DNA from: Mumia sp. ZJ1417 | GTDB lineage: Bacteria > Actinomycetota > Actinomycetes > Propionibacteriales > Nocardioidaceae | NCBI RefSeq assembly: GCF_014127285.1 | Contig: NZ_CP059901.1 | Coordinates: forward strand, 2,294,001-2,358,000 | Reading direction: 5' to 3' | Length of the DNA stretch: 64,000 nucleotides | Shown: positions 25,534 through 34,519 of the stretch, one piece after another | How positions within the stretch are numbered: the stretch's first letter is position 1 | Layout: every line of letters starts with the position of its first letter | The notes under the pieces: model-generated | Databases searched by the model: none | The model's input: only the letters and a program-made list of their open reading frames with translations | Told to the model about the DNA's origin: nothing | Program-made: the position numbers and the translations under genes

Positions 25534-25965
25534 ATGCCGTGGTTCGTGTGGCTGACCGTGGCCATCGGCCTGGCCGTCGCCGAATTCTTCACCCTGACCT
25601 TCGCCCTCGGCCTGCTCGCCGTCGCGGCGCTCGTCGCGGCCATCGTCGCGGGAGTGGACGGACCCCTGTCCATGCAGCTCCTCGCCTTCACCGTGACCGC
25701 AGCAGCCACCCTCCTGGTCGTACGCCCGGTCGCCCGGCGCCACCTGACTCAGCCGCCGCTGCTGCGCGACGGGAGCGAGGCGCTGGTCGGACGCACCGGC
25801 ATCGTGACCCAGGAGGTCACCGCCTTGCACGGGCTGGTCCGTCTCTCGGGCGAGGAGTGGTCGGCGCGCGCGTACGACTCGAGCGCCGTGATCCCCGCAG
25901 GGGAACGGGTGGACGTGATCGAGATCGACGGTGCGACCGCGATCGTGCACAGGTGGGAGACGTGA
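25534..25965 (+). CDS. NfeD family membrane protein
   Basis: This 143-residue short-form NfeD has two or three N-terminal membrane helices (residues ~1-70: FVWLTVAIGLAVAEFF, LGLLAVAALVAAIVAG, LLAFTVTAAATLLVV). A C-terminal OB-like beta barrel follows, with the family motif LVGRTGIVTQEV and the ending AYDSSAVIPAGERVDVIEIDGA. NfeD proteins partner with SPFH/stomatin proteins in membrane microdomains. This fits the next gene, whose ATG overlaps this stop by one base (TGATG). GGGGAGG precedes the ATG. Confidence 0.92.
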   Translation: MPWFVWLTVAIGLAVAEFFTLTFALGLLAVAALVAAIVAGVDGPLSMQLLAFTVTAAATLLVVRPVARRHLTQPPLLRDGSEALVGRTGIVTQEVTALHGLVRLSGEEWSARAYDSSAVIPAGERVDVIEIDGATAIVHRWET

Positions 25966-26990
25966 TGGAGCTGGCGGTCCCGATCATCGTGGCGGCGGTC
26001 GTCGTCGCCTTCGCCGTGCTTTCGACCGTGCGCGTGGTGCCGCAAGCACGTCGCTTCAACGTCGAGCGCTTCGGGCGCTACCGGACCACGCTGCAGCCGG
26101 GCCTGAACTTCATCATCCCGGTCGCGGACCGGATCAACACCAAGCTCGACGTACGCGAGCAGGTGCTCTCGTCGCGGCCGCAGCCGGTGATCACCGAGGA
26201 CAACCTCGTGGTCAACATCGACACCGTCCTCTATTACCAGATCACCGATCCCCGGGCAGCCGCGTACGAGGTGGCGAACTACCTCCAGGCGATCGACCAG
26301 CTCACGGTGACCACCTTGCGCAACGTCATCGGGTCGATGGACCTCGAGCGGACGCTCACGTCACGCGAGGAGATCAACACGCGGCTCCGCAACGTCCTCG
26401 ACGACGCGACAGGCAAGTGGGGAATCCGCGTCAACCGGGTCGAGATCAAGGCGATCGACCCGCCGTCGACGATCAAGGAGGCGATGGAGAAGCAGATGCG
26501 TGCCGAGCGTGACAAGCGGGCACTGATCCTCCATGCCGAGGGCGAGCGGCAGGCCAAGATCCTCACGGCAGAGGGCACACGTCAGCAGGAGATCCTCGTC
26601 GCGCAGGGCGACCGGCAGGCCGCGATCCTGCGCGCCGACGGCGAAGCGACAGCGCTTGAGCGCGTCTTCCAGGCCGTGCACCAGAACGACGCCGATCCGA
26701 AGGTGCTGGCGTACAAGTACCTCGAGATGCTTCCGCAGCTCGCCGGCGGCGAGCACAACACGTTCTGGGTGATTCCCGGTGAGCTCACCCAGGCCGTACG
26801 GGCGGTGACGGAGGCGTTCGGCGGGACACCGCACGAGGAAGAGGCGGTCGCGGCGGTCGACGGCCGTCCGACACCAGGGCCGACGTCGACAGACCCGGCG
26901 GCGGCAGTAGAGCAGGCCGCGCGCCAGGCGCAGGACGCGGTGGCCGATGCACGCGCCGAGGTCGCCGCGGCCGAGAGGGGCGCCGAGTAG
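25965..26990 (+). CDS. SPFH domain (stomatin/prohibitin, QmcA-like) protein
   Basis: This 341-residue membrane-anchored scaffold protein has one N-terminal helix (ELAVPIIVAAVVVAFAVLSTV). The SPFH/band-7 domain covers residues ~25-190 (RRFNVERFGRYRTTLQPG, VITEDNLVVNIDTVLYYQI). A long Glu/Ala/Arg coiled coil (~190-250, ILHAEGERQAKILTAEG) drives oligomerisation. The Ala/Glu-rich tail is disordered. It is thought to organise membrane microdomains or modulate FtsH-type proteases. It is co-transcribed with NfeD by one-base overlap and abuts the convergent MarR gene directly. Confidence 0.93.
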   Translation: MELAVPIIVAAVVVAFAVLSTVRVVPQARRFNVERFGRYRTTLQPGLNFIIPVADRINTKLDVREQVLSSRPQPVITEDNLVVNIDTVLYYQITDPRAAAYEVANYLQAIDQLTVTTLRNVIGSMDLERTLTSREEINTRLRNVLDDATGKWGIRVNRVEIKAIDPPSTIKEAMEKQMRAERDKRALILHAEGERQAKILTAEGTRQQEILVAQGDRQAAILRADGEATALERVFQAVHQNDADPKVLAYKYLEMLPQLAGGEHNTFWVIPGELTQAVRAVTEAFGGTPHEEEAVAAVDGRPTPGPTSTDPAAAVEQAARQAQDAVADARAEVAAAERGAE

Positions 26991-27428
26991 TCAGCAGACG
27001 CGCTCGCCGGCGACCTTCTCGAGGAGCCGGACGAGATCGCGCTGCTCGTCTGCGGACAGGTGCTGCAGGAGTCCGCCAGCTCCGCTTGCGCGCAGCCGGC
27101 CGAGCCGCTCGAGGGTGGCGCGACCTGCCGGCGTGAGCGTGACGAGCGTCGCACGCCGGTCACGCGGGTCGGGACTGCGCACGACGTCGCCGGCACGCTC
27201 GGCCGCGTCGACCTTCGATGTCACGGACCGCGGGCTCACGCCGAGCGCCTCGGCCAGCTCGCCGGGACGCGCCTCGCCCCCCGCGCGCGCAAGTGCACGC
27301 AGCATGCGCATCTGGCCGGGCGCCACCGCCTGCTCGCCCATCTGGGCGTCGGCCTCGCATCGGACCGCACGCATCGCCGCGTGCAGCACAGAGAGGAACT
27401 CAGCCCCCGTCGGGCCTTCGGTCGCCAT
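26991..27428 (-). CDS. MarR family transcriptional regulator
   Basis: This 145-residue winged-helix repressor has a recognition region LAEALGVSPRSVTSKVDAAERAG (residues ~60-82) followed by the wing DPRDRRATLVTLTPAGRA with the conserved DxRxxxxxLT pattern. It binds DNA as a dimer and releases on ligand or oxidant binding. It is divergent from the ABC exporter with 97 bases between starts, the usual arrangement for a MarR gene controlling an efflux pump. The substrate signal is unknown. Confidence 0.9.
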   Translation of the reverse strand: MATEGPTGAEFLSVLHAAMRAVRCEADAQMGEQAVAPGQMRMLRALARAGGEARPGELAEALGVSPRSVTSKVDAAERAGDVVRSPDPRDRRATLVTLTPAGRATLERLGRLRASGAGGLLQHLSADEQRDLVRLLEKVAGERVC

Positions 27429-27450
27429 GGCCCCATCCTACCGTGAGCCT

Positions 27451-27525
27451 TAATGACTTTGTGTCTCCCAGATAGTGAACTAGACTCACCTCTGGTAGAG
27501 ACCCGTACGGAACAGGAGGTCTCCC
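27451..27525 (+). promoter_or_regulatory. promoter and possible MarR operator of the ABC exporter
   Basis: TTGTGT (27459-27464) and TAGACT (27481-27486) sit 16 bases apart as plausible -35/-10 elements. TAGTGAACTA (27473-27482), with TAGT/ACTA arms, overlaps the -10 and would suit a MarR dimer. AGGAGGT lies 6 bases before the ATG at 27526. Confidence 0.45.
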
Positions 27526-29454
27526 ATGGAACTCGGTTCTCCCTCCGGAGCCCGCGGCGGTGGCCGCCGCTCCTTCACCCAAGACTCCTCGGTCGCGAAG
27601 CACACACTCCACCGAGACACGATGCGCCGCGTCCTCGCCTTCGCCAAACCCCAACGCGGCCAGCTCGCGATCTTCCTCGTCATCATCGCCATCGCCGCCG
27701 CCGCAGGCGCACTGACCCCGCTGCTCGTCCGCGACCTCATCGACGACGGCATCACCGGCGGCGACCGCGGACTGGTGGTCACCCTCGCTCTCGTCATCGC
27801 CGCCCTCGCCCTCGTCGGCGCCGTCCTCACGGTCCTCCAGACCTGGGTGTCCGCACGCATCGGAGAGCGTCTGATCTTCGACCTGCGGACCGCCGTCTTC
27901 GACCACGTCCAGCAGATGCCGCTCGCGTTCTTCTCTCGTGCCCGCACCGGCGCGCTGGTCCAGCGGCTCAACGGCGACGTCCTGGGTGCTCAGCAAGCCT
28001 TCACCTCGACACTCTCGAATGTCGTCAGCAACTCGCTCACGATCGTCTTCACGCTCGCGGCGATGATCACGATGTCGTGGCAGCTCACCCTCGTCTCTCT
28101 CGTCCTCCTGCCTGCCTTTGTCCTGCCCGCGCGCTGGGTCGGCCGCAAGCTCGCCGGGATCACCCGCGAGCGCTATGCGCTCAACGCCGACGTCGCGCAG
28201 ATGATGAACGAGCGCTTCAATGTGGCGGGGGCGCACCTGGTCAAGGTGTACGGCCACCCGGCGGCCGAGTCCGCGGACTTCGCCGGCAAGGCCGGGCGCG
28301 TCCGCGACATCGGTGTCCGTGCTGCGGTGCTCGGCACGTACTTCCGGGCCGGGCTCACGGCCGTGGCCGCCGTCGGCACCGCGATCGTCTACGGCGCCGG
28401 CGGCCTGATGGCGATCGGAGGGTCCCTGACGGTCGGCATGGTCGTCGCACTCACGGCGTACCTCGGCCGCCTGTACGGCCCGATCACCGCGATGTCCAAC
28501 GTCCAGGTCGACGTGATGACCGCCTTGGTCAGCTTCGAGCGCGTCCTCGAGGTGCTCGACCTCGAACCGATGGTCGCTGACGCCCCGGATGCGCACGACC
28601 TCGCCGACGACCTGGCGCGCAACGGCGCGACGCTCGAGCTCGACGGTGTCGCCTTCCGCTATCCCGCCGCGTCGGAGGTCTCGCTCGCGTCGCTCGAGGA
28701 CGTGGCGACGCTGGGCAACGACCCGGTCACCGACACCCTGCACGACGTGAGCTTTGCCGTGCCCGCCGGTGCCACCGTCGCGCTCGTCGGTCACTCCGGT
28801 GCCGGCAAGACCACGATCTCTCAGCTCGCGACACGCATGTACGACCCCACGGCGGGTGCTGTCCGGATCGCGGGTGCCGACCTCCGCAACGTGACCCAGC
28901 GGTCGCTGCACGACGCGGTCGGTGTCGTGACCCAGGAGGCGCACCTCTTCCACGACACGATCGCGGCGAACCTCCGCTACGCCAAGCCGGACGCCACCGA
29001 TGCCGAGCTCGAGACGGCGCTGCGCCGGGCCCACGTGTGGGAGCTCGTAGCGTCGCTCCCGAGCGGCCTCGAGACGGTCGTCGGCGACCGCGGCTACCGA
29101 CTGTCCGGCGGGGAGCGTCAACGTCTCGCGATCGCCAGGATGCTGCTCAAGGAGCCCGCGTTCGTCGTCCTCGACGAGGCCACGGCCCACCTCGACTCCG
29201 AGTCGGAGGCGGCCGTCCAGGCTGCGCTCGACGAGGCGTTATCGCGCTGCACCTCGCTCGTCATCGCGCACCGCCTCTCGACGATCCGGAATGCCGACCT
29301 GATCCTCGTCCTCGATGGCGGACGAGTCGTCGAGAGCGGGACGCACGCCGAGCTTCTCGCGGGCGGTGGCACCTACGCCGACCTCTATCGGACCCAGTTC
29401 GCGAGCAGTGCCGACCGCACGGACGAGCCCTCGGCCGACCGCGCGATGGCGTGA
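27526..29454 (+). CDS. ABC transporter ATP-binding/permease (exporter)
   Basis: This 642-residue half-transporter probably works as a homodimer. Residues ~40-340 hold six membrane helices (for example LAIFLVIIAIAAAAGALTPL). Residues ~365-610 are the nucleotide-binding domain with Walker A GHSGAGKTT, Q-loop VTQEAHLFHD, signature LSGGERQRLAIARML, Walker B FVVLDEAT and the H-loop AHRLS. It is an MDR/lipid-exporter type. It is under likely control of the divergent MarR gene, so drug or stress efflux is a reasonable role. The substrate is not readable. Confidence 0.94.
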   Translation: MELGSPSGARGGGRRSFTQDSSVAKHTLHRDTMRRVLAFAKPQRGQLAIFLVIIAIAAAAGALTPLLVRDLIDDGITGGDRGLVVTLALVIAALALVGAVLTVLQTWVSARIGERLIFDLRTAVFDHVQQMPLAFFSRARTGALVQRLNGDVLGAQQAFTSTLSNVVSNSLTIVFTLAAMITMSWQLTLVSLVLLPAFVLPARWVGRKLAGITRERYALNADVAQMMNERFNVAGAHLVKVYGHPAAESADFAGKAGRVRDIGVRAAVLGTYFRAGLTAVAAVGTAIVYGAGGLMAIGGSLTVGMVVALTAYLGRLYGPITAMSNVQVDVMTALVSFERVLEVLDLEPMVADAPDAHDLADDLARNGATLELDGVAFRYPAASEVSLASLEDVATLGNDPVTDTLHDVSFAVPAGATVALVGHSGAGKTTISQLATRMYDPTAGAVRIAGADLRNVTQRSLHDAVGVVTQEAHLFHDTIAANLRYAKPDATDAELETALRRAHVWELVASLPSGLETVVGDRGYRLSGGERQRLAIARMLLKEPAFVVLDEATAHLDSESEAAVQAALDEALSRCTSLVIAHRLSTIRNADLILVLDGGRVVESGTHAELLAGGGTYADLYRTQFASSADRTDEPSADRAMA

Positions 29455-29588
29455 CGCACAAGGGCTGCGTTCCCCCTGGTGCCGCCGGACACCACGCGTC
29501 CTGATCAATTCCGTCGCACCCCACTTGCCCTCGACGCGCTGCGGGAGTGTGATCGACCCTAGAGAAACGACGGACGAGGTCGAGCGGG

Positions 29589-31730
29589 GTGGCGTCAATG
29601 GGCGCGAGGGGGACCGATGAGGGTCGCAGACGCGGCAGCGGTGCACCACCGCTGACGACGACCGACCCGAGTGACATCCGCAACATCGCCGTCGTCGGAC
29701 CTTCGGGCTCGGGCAAGACGACGCTCGTCGAGGCACTGCTGGCAGCGTCCGGCACGATCTCTCGCGCAGGGTCCGTCGATGCGGGGACGAGCGTCGGCGA
29801 CCACGACCCCGCGGCCGTGCGCCAGCACCGTACGGTCGGGCTCTCGGTCGCGCCGCTCGCGCACGAGGCGACGAAGGTCAACCTCGTCGACACGCCCGGG
29901 TACGCCGACTTCGTCGGTGAGCTGCGCGCGGGGATGCGCGCGGCCGACTCCGCGCTCTTCGTCGTCTCGGCGACCGAGGAAGTCGACGTCGCGACGCGCG
30001 CGGTGTGGGACGAGTGCGCGGCGGCCGGCATGCCTCGCGCGCTGGTCATCGCTCGGATCGATCACCAGCGCGCAGCCGTCGATGCGGCGCTGGCGAGCCT
30101 ACGAGGGGACCTCGGCGAGGGCGTGCACCCGGTCTACGAGCTGGACCCTGACGGCCTGATCGGGCTCATCAGCCTCCGCCGTTCGGTCTACGCCGACGGG
30201 AAACGGACACTCGTCACGCCCGACGAGGCCGACCTCGACCGTGTACGACCCGACCGCGACTCGCTCATCGAGGCGGTGATCGCCGAGAGCGAGGACGAGG
30301 CGCTCATGGAGCGCTACCTCGCGGGCGAACCTGTCGAGGCCGACGTGCTCATCCGCGACCTCGAGACGGCCGTCACCCGCGGGACCCTCTTCCCGGTCTT
30401 CCTCGTCTCGTCGCTGACGGGGGTGGGCATCGCCGACCTCCTCGACGCGCTCCCCCGGGCGTTCCCGTCACCACGCGAGCGCCCGCTCCCGGTCGCCACC
30501 GACCCGCGCGGCCGCAACCACGCCCCGCTTGCGCCCGACCCGAGCGGGCCGTTCGCCGCGGAGGTCATCCATACAGAGGTCGACGCGTACGTCGGCCGCG
30601 TCTCGCTGCTGAGGGTGTTCTCCGGGACGCTCCGGCCGGACGACACCGTGCACGTCTCCGGCCACGGCATGGCAGACCGCGGGCACGAGGACCATGACGA
30701 CGACGAACGCGTCGCGCACGTCTACTCACCGCTCGGGGGCACGCTCACCGAGGTGCCGTACGCGGTCGCCGGCGACATCTGCGCGATCACCAAGGCGGGC
30801 TCGGCAGAGACCGGGGACACGCTCTCCTCCCCCGACGACCCGCTGCTCATCCATCCGTGGCCGATGCCCGAGCCGATGCTGCCGATCGCGGTCGTCGCCA
30901 AGACCCGGCGGGACGAGGACACCCTGTCGCGCAACCTCGCCCGCCTCGTCGCCGCCGACCCGACGCTGCGCCTCGAGCGCAATGCGGAGACCGGCCAGCT
31001 CGTCCTGTGGTGCATGGGCGAGTCCCATGCAGACGTCGTGCTGTCGCGGCTGCGCGAGGGCGGTGCAGACGTCGAGACCGAGCCCGTACGGGTGGCGCTG
31101 CGCGAGACGTTCGCCGGACCTGCAAAGGGGCACGGACGGCATGTGAAGCAGTCCGGCGGGCACGGGCAGTACGCGGTCTGCGAGATCGAGGTGGAGCCGC
31201 TCCCCCGAGGGGGCGGCTTCTCGTTCGTCGACAAGGTGGTCGGCGGCGCCGTGCCGCGGCAGTTCATCCCCAGCGTCGAGAAGGGCGTACGCACACAGCT
31301 GGAGCGCGGCCTCGCCGAAGGGTGCCCCGTCGTCGACGTGCGCGTCACCCTCACCGGCGGCAAGTCGCACAGCGTGGACTCCTCGGACGCTGCCTTCCAG
31401 GCCGCAGGCGCGATGGCGCTCAAGGATGCCGCTGCGAGCGCGCGGGTGATCTTGCTGGAGCCGGTGGACGAGGTCGCCGTGGACGTCCCGGACCAGCACC
31501 TCGGCGCCATCCTCGAGGACCTCTCGTCACGCCGCGGACGTGTGCAGGCGACCGATGCCGGGTCGGAGAGTGGACGGAGCATCGTCCGGGCAGCGGTGCC
31601 TGCGACGGAGCTGCTCACGTACTCGGTCGACCTCCGGTCGCTCGCCTCCGGGGCGGCGTCGTTCACGCGGACGTTCGCGCAGTATGAGGTGCTGCCGGAG
31701 GGCGCACGGTCAGGAACGCGCCTACGCTGA
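29589..31730 (+). CDS. elongation factor G-like protein (EF-G2)
   Basis: This 713-residue translational GTPase has EF-G domain order. The P-loop is GPSGSGKTT (residues ~38-46) and G3 is DTPGYADFVGE. G4, normally NKxD, reads ARID, as in the mycobacterial FusA2/EF-G2 group whose ribosomal role is uncertain. Domains II-V follow, including the domain IV region KQSGGHGQYAVCEIEVEPL. It is not the canonical fusA, since no rpsL/rpsG or tuf is nearby. The start is uncertain: GTG 29589 or ATG 29598. A Lys/Ala-rich protein gene begins 31 bases after the stop. Confidence 0.88.
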   Translation: MASMGARGTDEGRRRGSGAPPLTTTDPSDIRNIAVVGPSGSGKTTLVEALLAASGTISRAGSVDAGTSVGDHDPAAVRQHRTVGLSVAPLAHEATKVNLVDTPGYADFVGELRAGMRAADSALFVVSATEEVDVATRAVWDECAAAGMPRALVIARIDHQRAAVDAALASLRGDLGEGVHPVYELDPDGLIGLISLRRSVYADGKRTLVTPDEADLDRVRPDRDSLIEAVIAESEDEALMERYLAGEPVEADVLIRDLETAVTRGTLFPVFLVSSLTGVGIADLLDALPRAFPSPRERPLPVATDPRGRNHAPLAPDPSGPFAAEVIHTEVDAYVGRVSLLRVFSGTLRPDDTVHVSGHGMADRGHEDHDDDERVAHVYSPLGGTLTEVPYAVAGDICAITKAGSAETGDTLSSPDDPLLIHPWPMPEPMLPIAVVAKTRRDEDTLSRNLARLVAADPTLRLERNAETGQLVLWCMGESHADVVLSRLREGGADVETEPVRVALRETFAGPAKGHGRHVKQSGGHGQYAVCEIEVEPLPRGGGFSFVDKVVGGAVPRQFIPSVEKGVRTQLERGLAEGCPVVDVRVTLTGGKSHSVDSSDAAFQAAGAMALKDAAASARVILLEPVDEVAVDVPDQHLGAILEDLSSRRGRVQATDAGSESGRSIVRAAVPATELLTYSVDLRSLASGAASFTRTFAQYEVLPEGARSGTRLR

Positions 31731-31761
31731 CGGTGCCCCGACGTCTCATCGAGGAGGAACC

Positions 31762-32334
31762 GTGGCGAAGAACACGAAGCCCAGCAAGGTCGAGGTCCAG
31801 GTGCGCAAGCGCGTCGCCGATCTGGAGAAGGCGCTCGACGACGCGACGAGTCGGCTCAAGAAGGCACGCAAGGATGCCGACAAGGCGCGGGTCGATGCCA
31901 AGAAGACGATCCGCAAGGCGACGAAGTCCGCTCAGCGTCAGATCGCCGAGAGCGCCGACGCAGCACGCGACGAGATCGAGCGCCTGCACACGTCGGTCCG
32001 TCGGGACTCCGCGGCCGGCACTGCGCCGGCAGCGAAGAGGTCGACCGCCAAGAGGTCGACCGCGAAGAGGTCGACGGCGAAGAGGTCGGCTGCCAAGAAG
32101 GCACCAGCCAAGAAGGCACCAGCCAAGAGGGCGACCGCCAAGAAGGCACCAGCCAAGAGGGCGACGGCCAAGAAGGCACCAGCCAAGGCGACCGCGAAGA
32201 CGACCGTCGCCGCGAGCGACGGCTCGTACACCTCCATGACCGTTGCCCAGCTCCGCAAGGCGGCGCAGACCAGAGGGGTGAAGGGCTACTCCCGCATGTC
32301 GAAGTCCGACCTCATCTCGCGACTCGGCGGATAG
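31762..32334 (+). CDS. Lys/Ala-rich histone H1-like protein with Rho_N-type C-terminus
   Basis: This 190-residue basic protein has three parts. Residues ~1-90 form a charged coiled coil ([20 protein letters not shown]...). Residues ~95-155 are tandem KRSTA, KKAPA and KRATA repeats like the tails of eukaryotic H1 and actinobacterial HupS/HU. The last ~35 ([29 protein letters not shown]) resemble the Rho N-terminal/SAP-like helical module. It likely binds DNA or RNA non-specifically and may compact the nucleoid; this is inference. The GTG start has a perfect GAGGAGG 5 bases upstream. Confidence 0.8.
   Translation: MAKNTKPSKVEVQVRKRVADLEKALDDATSRLKKARKDADKARVDAKKTIRKATKSAQRQIAESADAARDEIERLHTSVRRDSAAGTAPAAKRSTAKRSTAKRSTAKRSAAKKAPAKKAPAKRATAKKAPAKRATAKKAPAKATAKTTVAASDGSYTSMTVAQLRKAAQTRGVKGYSRMSKSDLISRLGG
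32033..32190 (+). repeat. 15-base tandem codon repeats in the Lys/Ala-rich tail
   Basis: Units such as AAGAGGTCGACCGCC and AAGAAGGCACCAGCC alternate about ten times. They encode [15 protein letters not shown] pentads. The near-identity of units at DNA level suggests recent expansion. Confidence 0.85.
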
Positions 32335-32457
32335 ACCTCGAGCTCTGCCAGCTGGAGCCGGTGGTAGCCAGCGCCTGACTCGTCCGGCGACGGGTGCGGC
32401 GCCCCACAAGCGCCACGGGATCGACGGGACGGGGACCGCTTCCGGCCACCCGCCTCC

Positions 32458-32527
32458 GTCCCCGATGTGGGCATTTCGCTACCGAATCGGATGCCGCACT
32501 CGGTGGTTGAACGCCCAAATCGGGGAC
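32458..32527. repeat. 70-base inverted repeat with 15-base arms
   Basis: GTCCCCGATGTGGGC (32458-32472) and GCCCAAATCGGGGAC (32513-32527) match at 14 of 15 paired positions around a 40-base interior that itself contains an ACCGA...TCGGT pair. It sits between the 3' ends of the Lys/Ala-rich gene and the S15 peptidase gene. It could be a shared terminator or a small non-autonomous element; no target duplication is obvious. Confidence 0.6.
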
Positions 32528-32534
32528 GGGACGG

Positions 32535-34466
32535 TCAGTCGTCGAGGAGGGCGGGGAGAGCGCGCTCGCCGGACGGTGCGAGGTCGCTGCGCTTCGGCAG
32601 CCAGTCCCAGCCCGCCGGCCACGTCGGCTGCGGCAGCGCCAGACCCGGCAGAGCGAAGCTCGACTTCGTCAGATCCAGCGAGTACGTCGACGCGGTCGTG
32701 TCGATGTTCCGTACGCGGCCGTTCGCCGCGCCCACGACGACGACGCCGAGGCGGTGCCCCTTCTTGACGACCGCGTCGTCCGGATCGAGCGTCACCGTCA
32801 CGTCGTGCGTGCCCGCACCGTCGAGACGCGCCCACCCGCGGCCGAGGATCTGCAGCGGTGTCGTGCCGACGTTGCGCGCCATCGTGAAATAGCACCCGTC
32901 GTCGGCCGGCGTCGACTCACCCGTGCATGTCTCGGTGGTCGTCGTGGACGCGCCGTCGCCAGTCGTGAGGACGCGCTCGGCCTCGCCGTAGTCGACGAGC
33001 ATGACGCCCACCTGACCCGTCGGCACCTCGGACGTCACCCTCAGCTTCGCGACCAACGAACCGCTCATCCGGGCGTCGGCGAGCAGCGGGTTGGTGGCGT
33101 ACAGGAGGCGGTTGGCGTTGGCGCCTTCGGCGACCGCAGCGTTCTCACGCTGGCTCGCGGAGTTGACCCACGTCTGCGAGCCCTTCGCCGGCAGCAGACG
33201 CAGCCCACCGTCGGCCTGCGGGCGCAGCGTCGTGGTCGTGAGTCGCGCCGGCCACGTGTGCGAGTCGACCCAGTGGTTCGGCTTCGTCTCCACCGACACC
33301 CGCGGCTCACGCAGGATCGTGTTCTTGATCCCCATCAGCTCGTGGTCGAACCAGCGGTGTAGCGTGCTGACCCACTCGTCGCGGTCGATGTCGAACGGGT
33401 CTACGTGCCCGACGCGGCTCAGCCACATCTTGCGGATGACCCCCGCATTGCCGAGCTCCTCCCACCAGGTCGAGAAGTGCCGCGTCTTGACGTTGGTGTC
33501 CTGCAGCCCGTGGTAGATGAAGACGCTCGCCTTCACCTTCTCGGCGTTCAGCGCACCTGCGTCGCGGTAGTTGCGCTCGTCCCAGAAGGCGTTGTGCTCG
33601 CCGGTCTCGTCGGCGTCCTCGTCGTTCATCCGCTGCAGCGTCGCCGAGCAGTCCTGGGGCTGCGTGCGGTTCGTCGCGACCCGGGCGGCGAGTCCGCTCG
33701 AGTAGTTCCAGCTGTACGGGAGCCCCTGCGAGCGGCTGTAGTCGTACCAGGAGCTGATCGCGCTGATCGGCACGATCGTCTCCAGGCCCTTCACGCCGGT
33801 GGCCGCGACGCCGTTGGCGATCGTGCCGTCGTACGACTTCCCGATCATGCCGGTCTTGCCGTTGGACCAGTCGGCCTCGACCGGGTTGCCGGCGGCGTCG
33901 ACGGCCTCGGCGTTGCCGTTGAGCCACTCGACGACGGCCTTGATCGAACCGATGTCGGACTTCCCGCCGGTGTCGACGCAGCCGTTCGAGCGCGACGTGC
34001 CGGCGACGTCGGCAGCGACGTACGCGTAGCCGCGCGGCACGAAGTAGTTGTCGTAGAAGAGCGGGAACTTCTCGAGGTTGCCCTCGGCGTCGAAGGTCTT
34101 GCACTCCGACTCGTTGCCGCGGCACAGGCTCGTGTAGTACGGGCTCGCGTCCATGACGATCGGGACGTCCACGCCCCTGGTGTCGAGCTCACGCGGCCGC
34201 ACGATGTCGGCAGCGATCTTGTCCTTCTCGCCATCGCCGTCGAAGTCGGGCGCGATCACCCAGACGGTCTCGCGAATCGCGTCCGCGTAGTCGTAGACAG
34301 GGGCGGAGACGCCGCCCTGGAGGACGTACGGCTTGGCCGCCGGAGCAGCGAACGCCGTGGTCGCGGTCCCGGCGACCAGCGCCGTACCGGTGAGCGTGAG
34401 GGTGAGGAGGAGGCCGATGCCCGTCCGTGAGGTGCGCGCGCGCCGCGCCACGTTCGCCTGGTGCAT
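32535..34466 (-). CDS. secreted Xaa-Pro dipeptidyl-peptidase/CocE-type hydrolase
   Basis: This 643-residue exported alpha/beta-hydrolase of the S15/CocE group has a signal peptide in residues ~1-42 (GIGLLLTLTLTGTALVAG, cleavage near AFA/A). The catalytic Ser lies in GMIGKSYDGTIA, and late Asp/His candidates occur in the HGLQDTNVKTRH and RVGHVDPF regions. The C-terminal ~200 residues form the jelly-roll domain (PAPC-like). The likely reaction is release of Xaa-Pro dipeptides from peptides outside the cell, and acyl ester hydrolysis is an alternative. The ATG at 34466 is chosen as the start of the signal peptide. It is monocistronic. Confidence 0.88.
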   Translation of the reverse strand: MHQANVARRARTSRTGIGLLLTLTLTGTALVAGTATTAFAAPAAKPYVLQGGVSAPVYDYADAIRETVWVIAPDFDGDGEKDKIAADIVRPRELDTRGVDVPIVMDASPYYTSLCRGNESECKTFDAEGNLEKFPLFYDNYFVPRGYAYVAADVAGTSRSNGCVDTGGKSDIGSIKAVVEWLNGNAEAVDAAGNPVEADWSNGKTGMIGKSYDGTIANGVAATGVKGLETIVPISAISSWYDYSRSQGLPYSWNYSSGLAARVATNRTQPQDCSATLQRMNDEDADETGEHNAFWDERNYRDAGALNAEKVKASVFIYHGLQDTNVKTRHFSTWWEELGNAGVIRKMWLSRVGHVDPFDIDRDEWVSTLHRWFDHELMGIKNTILREPRVSVETKPNHWVDSHTWPARLTTTTLRPQADGGLRLLPAKGSQTWVNSASQRENAAVAEGANANRLLYATNPLLADARMSGSLVAKLRVTSEVPTGQVGVMLVDYGEAERVLTTGDGASTTTTETCTGESTPADDGCYFTMARNVGTTPLQILGRGWARLDGAGTHDVTVTLDPDDAVVKKGHRLGVVVVGAANGRVRNIDTTASTYSLDLTKSSFALPGLALPQPTWPAGWDWLPKRSDLAPSGERALPALLDD

Positions 34467-34519
34467 GTGCCGCAGTCTGGCGGGCGCCGGCGCGGAGCGC
34501 ACCCCCTGAAATCAGCCCG

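Noticed and set aside
27400-29190. 596-codon open reading opposite the ABC exporter
   Set aside because: Antisense shadow; the plus strand has all ABC motifs in frame.
32033-32190. Regular repeat considered as a CRISPR array
   Set aside because: Units are 15 bases without spacers and lie in frame in a Lys/Ala-rich gene; no cas genes occur in the window.
32458-32527. Inverted repeat considered as insertion sequence ends
   Set aside because: There is no transposase between the arms and no visible target duplication.
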